From Tolypeutes matacus (Eukaryota > Chordata > Mammalia > Cingulata > Chlamyphoridae): a stretch of 64,000 bases of DNA. Where the stretch lies: NCBI GenBank assembly GCA_026826555.1, contig JAKSZT010054568.1:10994882-11058881 (forward strand). Reading direction: 5' to 3'. Position numbers and translations under genes: made by a program. Positions 58,031 to 64,000 of this stretch are shown here, one piece after another. Below the pieces are notes generated by a model. The model was not told the DNA's origin and did not search any database. It worked only from the letters and a program-made list of their open reading frames with translations. Numbering within the stretch: the stretch's first letter is position 1; each line of letters starts with the position of its first letter.

Positions 58031-58620
58031 ATGTGTCTCAGTGTCAGTTTATTTTAGTTTAACTTATTTGGGATTTTCTCAGCTTTTTTATTGTTTTTGT
58101 TTTTTGGCCAAATTTGTGATATTTTCCGCCTCTATTTCTTCAAGTACTTTTTCAACCCTGCCTTTTTTCTCCTTTCCTTCCATTTATTTTCAATTGCACC
58201 AGTGTTAGTTTTTTTTGTTTGTTTGTTTGTTTTTTATTGTACCACAGGCCTCTGAGGCTCTACTTATTTGTTTTCTATCTATTTTCTCTCTGATTTTCAG
58301 ATTGGGTAATTTCTATTGGTCTGTCTTCAAGTTCTTTGATTATTTCCTCCCCCCTCTATTGTGTTGTGAATTCTTTTTCTCTAGCTATTGTACTTGCACT
58401 GATTTCTATTTTTTCACTTGTTTCACACTTGCTTGTCATTGTTCATTGAAAAGTGTTTATGACGACTCCTTTAAAATCTCTGTCATTCTAAATTCTCTGC
58501 CACCTTGAGGTTGGCATCTGCTGATTATCTTTTTCTCTTTCAAGTAGAGATTTTGGGTTCTTGGTGTGATGAATAATTTTATACTGAAACCTGAGCGTTT
58601 TAGGTATTATATTATGAGAC
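58031..58620 (-). mobile_element. L1 ORF1 region, continuation after LTR
   Basis: Picks up the ORF1 antisense sequence interrupted at 57263 ('atgtgtctcagtgtcagttt', 'ttgggattttctcagctttt', 'cgcctctatttcttcaagta') and runs into the N-terminal or 5' UTR part. Confidence 0.65.
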
Positions 58621-60044
58621 TTTGGGTTTTATTAAACTTCTCCTTTAGCTGGCTTCCTTGGACACCCTTCCAGCAGGCGAAGGGTGCATTGTGCCGCTGG
58701 CTGGGGATAGAAACCAGGGTGTTTCTGCGGCACGTGGCTGGGAATGCCCGGTTCCCACCAGGCCTCCCCTGACAGCGCAGGTGTGATGTTGTTAATTATG
58801 TGTGCTGGTGAACTTCTGGACTCCCCACTAGCCTCTGAGGCCACTGCAAAGGGGAGGAGGACAGATGCTTGTTACAGCTGAGGGTGGGCTAAGTCTAAGC
58901 TCTCCTCTAGCTCTCCACTGACACTGAATCTTAAAGGAGAATTGCCTAGGAATCCTTCCATGTGCCTCTAATATGTATTTATTTTAGTTCATGGTCCAAA
59001 TGACTATTCCAAAACCAATTCTGTCCTCAAACCATCCCTTCATCACTCTCAGTTGATGACTGGACTTCATATTTCAAGTTGTAAATTGAAGCCATCAGAT
59101 GTGAGCTGCTTTATCTTTCTGTCATGGGAGTTCTCTTAGTAAGTACTGTATGACAGCTGGTAGTCATCTCTCAGGGTGTATATGTCTGTGGTCATAGATT
59201 TTAAAACTGAGATGTACCTCCCTTCACAAGCTTCCAAGATGCTTATGTGCCCCACTCAACAGTCCTCCAGAGGTAAGTTTCTAAGGAAGAGAAGATAATA
59301 TTTAGCTTTCGTTGTACGAATAGTTGATGTAGATGCTTTCCCTATTCAGAAATCTTTTGTCCAAAGAACAGGCTTGGAAGATGGTGTACTTATATTACAA
59401 AAAGCCGAAAAATATTTGACTTTGAGTATAGGTTGGGGCTTAAGGTCAGAAGTAACTCTTTAGGAGCACTCTTCTCTAGCAGCCACTGAGATGTCATATC
59501 CATCAAGCCAGCATTTTTACAGGCTCATTTGAAGTCTGAGACTGGATTTCAGTGGCAGGAACAGCAGAATTGGGCAGCTTCTGGCCTCCACTGGGCATTA
59601 GAAGATGCCACTCAACTGACATCCCAAACTCTACCAGGAGAAAGAAACCCCCAGATTGAAGAAGATACTGACATTCTTCAGACTACAAAACCTCTGTCAA
59701 CTTGCACCCCTCTTTTCCTTCTTATGTTTACTGTGGAAAGAGAAAATCTCTCTGCCTATCAATGACTCCAGAAATACATTAGATTTCTTTCCCTTTTCTG
59801 TCTTTGGCTATTCACTCTCTTTCTAACATCATCAATCTATGTTCTCTAGTAAATCATTCCCAATGTTTCCCACCTGAAAAAAAAGTCCCCTGTCTCTGTA
59901 TCCCTAACACTTGTACTGTTCCATTTCTGGGTTCCCCCATTATTCACCAAAATTGTCAAGAATTGTTCTACTCATATATCACTGTGTTGTTATGTGTTTT
60001 TACTTTCACAATCACTAATTGCTTTGTGCTTGTGTGCTTTTAAT
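58621..60044. other. Unassigned sequence
   Basis: The GC-richer part at 58640-58920 could be L1 5' UTR but is not proven. A 78-codon frame at 59529-59765 has no recognisable domain. No repeat is named for the rest. Confidence 0.35.
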
Positions 60045-61830
60045 TCTGAAAAAAAATTCAGTAGGTAATGTAAGATAACCATGCACCCAACATCCAGAAT
60101 TAATAAAAATACCATTTACACTCCAATCACATAATATATTGGGATAAAGTGAAGTTTCTTTTGTTCCTCATTGGATTTGCAAACATCCCTCTCAAAAGTA
60201 AACCTCTATCTTGAATTTGGTCTGTTTCCTTCCAGTCCTGCTTTGTCGGTGTGATGTTATTTCTTAAATTTGCCTTAATGCTATCATGATGCATACATCA
60301 CTCTGTAATTAATTACTTGCTCAACATTAAGAAGATAAACAAAGAACTGGTTTGTTTACTTCTGTTTCTATACTATTTCATTATATAACTAAACCACAGT
60401 ATATTGGGCATTTATGTGGTATCAGGTTTTTCACTGTAACAAATAATTCCATAGTCAACGTCTTTGCAAATGGCTCCTGGTAGTTGCATGTGAGAATTGT
60501 TCTAAAATGTAGACCAAAGAGCAGAATTGCTGTGTAGAAGACTGCTTTTGTTTCAATTTCATATTTCATTAGGTTTTCTACTGTTCTCCAAATTATCTTT
60601 GCCAACTCTTGGTAATGCAAACATTCTGATTTTTGCAGGTCATCTGATGTGTGTGAAAAAGCCTCTCCTTGCTTCAGTTCACACTTTCCTGATTTCTTAT
60701 ATGTTCATGTTTATTGGCTGTTTTCCCCTAAGGGATTTGCCCACTCAATTCTATCAATGTTTTTCATTCATTTTTTTCTTTTGGATTCTTTTAAATATTA
60801 ACCTATAGGCATTCTTTTTATTTCCAAGAGACTAAAATACTTCATTTGATATATTGCAAATATTTCTTCCCAATTTGATCCTTGTCTTTTAACTTTATTT
60901 ATGGTGACTTTGTCTTATAGAAATTTTAAATTCTGACAGTCAACTTTATCAATATTTTGATTTTTTGTACTGTTTGTTAAATTTGTCTTATCTAAGAAAT
61001 CTTTGCCTGCTCAGAAGTCCTAAAGACATTCTCATACATTTTCTTTTAAGTGCATCACTATTTTGATTTTGTAAATTAGTTATTTAGTGTATTTGGGATG
61101 CATTTTTGTGTATGATGTAAGGTAGTGCTTAGACTTTATTTTCAATAAAGAAAGCCAACTGTCTTGCTACACCTTTCATCAAACTCACACAATAATTTGT
61201 GCACCATACCCACCATGTCCGAGTTCCCACATACACTTTAGTGTGTTTCTGGTCTCTCTGGTTGATCCTCTTTATCTATTGGTTTACTCATGGACCTCTG
61301 CTTTAATGCATACTTCCATAGCTTTATAACAAGTCTTAAATCTGATAGGGCAGGTTATCTTACTTCTTTTTTCTTTAGAATTGTTTTGGCAAATTTTGTA
61401 TAATTTTTCTTTCAAATAAGTTTTGGAATCAGTTTGTTTTAGTGCCATGAAAAATTCTCTTGGGATTTTGATTGAAATTGTACTGAATATATATTGACAA
61501 CTTTATGACAGTAAGATGTTTCATCAGTGAAAAAAGGTAAATCTTTTATGTCCTCTAATAATGTTTCCTAATTTTTCAATGTGGGTTTTACAGATAGTTT
61601 TTAGGTTTATTTTTATATACCTAATAGGGTAAGTTGCTGTTATGAATGACATATTTTTTCTATAAAATGTATTATTGTTGGTATATAGGAATACCACTCA
61701 CCTTAACTTTTGGATTCAGGAACACGTCTAAATTTTCTTTTTTGCGTTTTTGGATATCCCAAGTCAATTATCAAAATGTTCTGTTATAGTGAATCATGTT
61801 TGTCTTTTTTTAATATATATAGTTCTGAGA
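60045..61830 (-). mobile_element. Old L1 (minus strand): 3' UTR and ORF2
   Basis: Antisense order of L1M-type sequence: 3' UTR near 60050-60350, ORF2 C-terminal text near 60400-60720 ('gcagaattgctgtgtagaag', 'tttcattaggttttctac'), and more upstream ORF2 to about 61830. All frames are broken. Confidence 0.65.
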
Positions 61831-61869
61831 GCCAAACTAGTTGCATGCTGTTAAGTGAAAGCTTCTTAT

Positions 61870-62880
61870 GAAGTTCAAAGTGTGCAGGAGGATGTGTACG
61901 GATGGTGAGTAACCAGACCATTACTCTGCTCCAGGCACAGGGTATGAAGATATTTGGGTCTCATGCGACTGCTCGCCAAAGGGCATCCACTGCAGGAGAA
62001 GCCCCTGATAGTCCAATGGGCAAAATGACCCCTCCTGTGGAATTTGGCCAACCTCTTTCCCCAGCTGGCTCAGTGCTTGCTCATTGGGTCTAGGTGCAAC
62101 TGGCCATAGAGCCAGAGATGGAGGCTGCGTGTGGGCTGAGCATCACGGGCTCCTCCTCACCAAGGCTGCCATCAGTGCCCACTGCCCAAATTCCCAACCA
62201 ATTCTGAGTCTGTGATAAGTGGCACCATTCCCTAGGAGAGGCAGTCAGCCACCTGGTAACAGCGTGATTACATTAGGCCCATCCAGCATGGATTGGATAT
62301 TATATTTCCTCACTGGAATAATTATCTCTTTTGGATATGGATTTGCCTTCCCTGATGCAATGGTTTACCAACACCATCATCTATCTGTGAACTCAGAGAA
62401 GGCTACTTATCGACTGATGTGGTATTCTACACCAAGGAATTCATTTACAGCACACGAAATGTAGCACTGGACTCATGCTCACAGAATTCACTGCTCTTTC
62501 CACATACCCTGTCACCCGAAGAGCTGGGTGGTCGACATAGAGGGAATGGTCCACTGAAGACCCAGTCCACTGCCAACGGCCAGGAACCTCTCTGGGGATG
62601 CAGCCTGTGCTTGGAGTCAGCAGCCCGTGTTTCTGCTCTGAGAGCAAGAAACATGGATCTGGGTATCAAGTAGGAGAAGGGGAAGCGACTCATTTCACGA
62701 TTTGCTGAATGTTTGCTGCCGTTCCTGCAGCTGTGTGCTCCCCTTATTTGTAACTCTTAACTTCTAAGGGGAGAATGCGTCCAACAAAGGACTCAACAGG
62801 GGCTCTTTGGGCAGGAACTTGAGACTGCCCCCTGGCCATTTTGAGCTCTTCATGCCACCAAACCAAAAAGTCAAGACGTG
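61870..62880 (+). pseudogene. ERVL-type pol fragment (RNase H to integrase region)
   Basis: A remnant of a class III endogenous retrovirus pol gene on the plus strand. Phrases such as 'gtctcatgcgactgctcgcc', 'tgattacattaggcccatcc' and 'ctggccattttgagctcttc' fall in the order expected for the end of RNase H and the integrase. Short frames at 61902-62093, 62219-62464 and 62419-62673 are disconnected pieces with stops and shifts between them; no function remains. It is homologous to 20860-21560. No LTR was found attached. Confidence 0.7.
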
Positions 62881-63599
62881 GCTGGGGTGCTTTGTTTTAT
62901 TTACATGGTAAAATTGGTTTTAGGTTATATAATTAGGGCAAGAAGGCATTTGCTGGGAACCAGAGGATTCTTTGTTGAACCTCCAAGTACTTCCATGTGT
63001 TATGGTAAAAGTTAATGAAAAATTACAGAAATCAGAAATGCAGAACCATTGTGCTTCCAGATCCTCCAGTTAGAGAGCTGTAAACAGCTGTAGAGTTGGA
63101 AATGATAGTGAGAAAAAAGGAGTCATGAATGCCAGCTGAGGTTTCCTGACCATTTACTGAAAAGTGGACTTAGCAGCTTTGCATGCTTTTCTTTCTTGCT
63201 TACTGTGTATTTAGTAACATATTTAAATGCACATACATGTATCAATATTTCTTACTTTTCCTCTCTTTTCTGTTTCTCTTATTGAGTTTTAAGAAGATCT
63301 TTGGCAATGGCTTACTCCACAATCTAGCCTTTAGATGATGGAATATCTAACTGAGGCTTTGAATTTTAGGAATAGATAACATTGCCCAGAGGTGGATACC
63401 ACGGCTCTTGTTCAGATTGGAATTCAATGACTCTTGGTATTTTCTTTCTCCTCTTTAGGTGAGAGATTGAACGCATCTTTTTCTGTGAAGGATAGTTTGA
63501 TAGGAGAAAATATAACATTGTTGTGGATATTATATGGAATTTCAAGTAGATGTATAAGGGTATGTATGGAAATTGAGTAGCCTCTTACTTTTGCCTCTT
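62881..63599. other. Unassigned non-coding sequence
   Basis: No gene or named repeat is recognised. Confidence 0.4.
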
Positions 63600-63940
63600 A
63601 TGTTCACATGCTGTAAGAATGATCTTAAAATATAGATACTGCCACTTAAAATATAAATACCTTCCACCAATGGCTTCCCAATGCCCACTGATAAGTCCAA
63701 ATTGTTAACCAAGGATCATGAAGCTCTGTGTGAGCTCTTCCTCTTTTTACACTATAGTCCAATTTGATTGGCCTTCATTCGTTGTCCAAACATGCCAATT
63801 TATTTACTGCTTTCGATACTTCTCATCTTTTCTCTTTAATATTCTAAAAAGTTAAATCACACAAAAACTTAGAAATAAATTATTTCTCCCACCTCATATT
63901 TGAGCACCTCATACTTAAATTTCTGCCTAAAGTGCTCCAA
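63600..63940 (+). repeat. L2 LINE fragment
   Basis: L2-like order: 'ccaccaatggcttcccaatg', 'actgataagtccaaattg', 'tgaagctctgtgtgagctct', then 'actatagtccaatttg'. Confidence 0.7.
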
Positions 63941-63961
63941 GAAACACTATCAAAGGTTGTG

Positions 63962-64000
63962 ACATTTTTTCTTTTCTTTTTTCTCTTTTCCTTTCCTCTC
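63962..64000 (+). repeat. Polypyrimidine low-complexity run (cut by window end)
   Basis: C/T-only sequence from 63966 reaching the last base of the window. Confidence 0.85.

Overview
The window is mammalian intergenic or deep-intronic DNA made up mostly of retrotransposon remains. I found no host protein-coding gene, no exon I would defend, and no intact RNA gene. Open frames are short and mostly lie antisense to, or inside, repeats. The mix of L2, MIR, old L1, hAT-Charlie-like, ERVL and MaLR remains is that of a placental mammal. The younger layer is an L1 lineage with a very long 3' UTR and MaLR-like LTRs ending in an AATAAA / TATAAAAGCCAA block. That layer looks xenarthran to me (sloth, anteater or armadillo). 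The lineage is inferred from remembered repeat character and was not tested by a search.

Layout. 0-5 kb: an L1 3' UTR insertion with a 14-bp target-site duplication (TSD), then MIR and L2 fragments. 5-9 kb: a perfect 15-bp hairpin, a solo LTR and old L1 pieces. 9-13.9 kb: mostly unassigned AT-rich DNA. 13.9-19.2 kb: an old plus-strand L1 split by a minus-strand L1, with an assembly gap in a hexanucleotide microsatellite. 19.3-24.4 kb: a decayed ERVL pol region carrying a hAT element, then a CpG-rich stretch. 25-26.9 kb: minus-strand L1. 26.9-30.2 kb: largely unique. 30.26-32.72 kb: a two-LTR MaLR-like provirus with a 60-bp minisatellite. 33.2-35.3 kb: old L1 carrying an LTR. 35.3-42.7 kb: MIR, L2, a twin-primed L1 insertion and a 193-bp hAT MITE. 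42.7-46.9 kb: three L1 3' ends. 46.9-54.36 kb: a near-complete but broken minus-strand L1 with ORF1, ORF2 and a 5' UTR that carries a tRNA-Ala-like module. 55-58.6 kb: two more L1 remnants, one interrupted by an MLT1-like LTR. 60-64 kb: old L1, an ERVL pol fragment and L2.

Nothing here forms an operon or pathway. The content is a record of nested insertions, several of which can be put in relative order. The best leads are the tRNA-like module and the ETS/YY1 motif block in the L1 5' UTR, the L1 twin-priming footprint, the damaged provirus with its minisatellite, a 45-bp near-identical repeat shared by an L1 and nearby DNA, and the perfect hairpin. I see no sign of a new defence, enzymatic or gene system.
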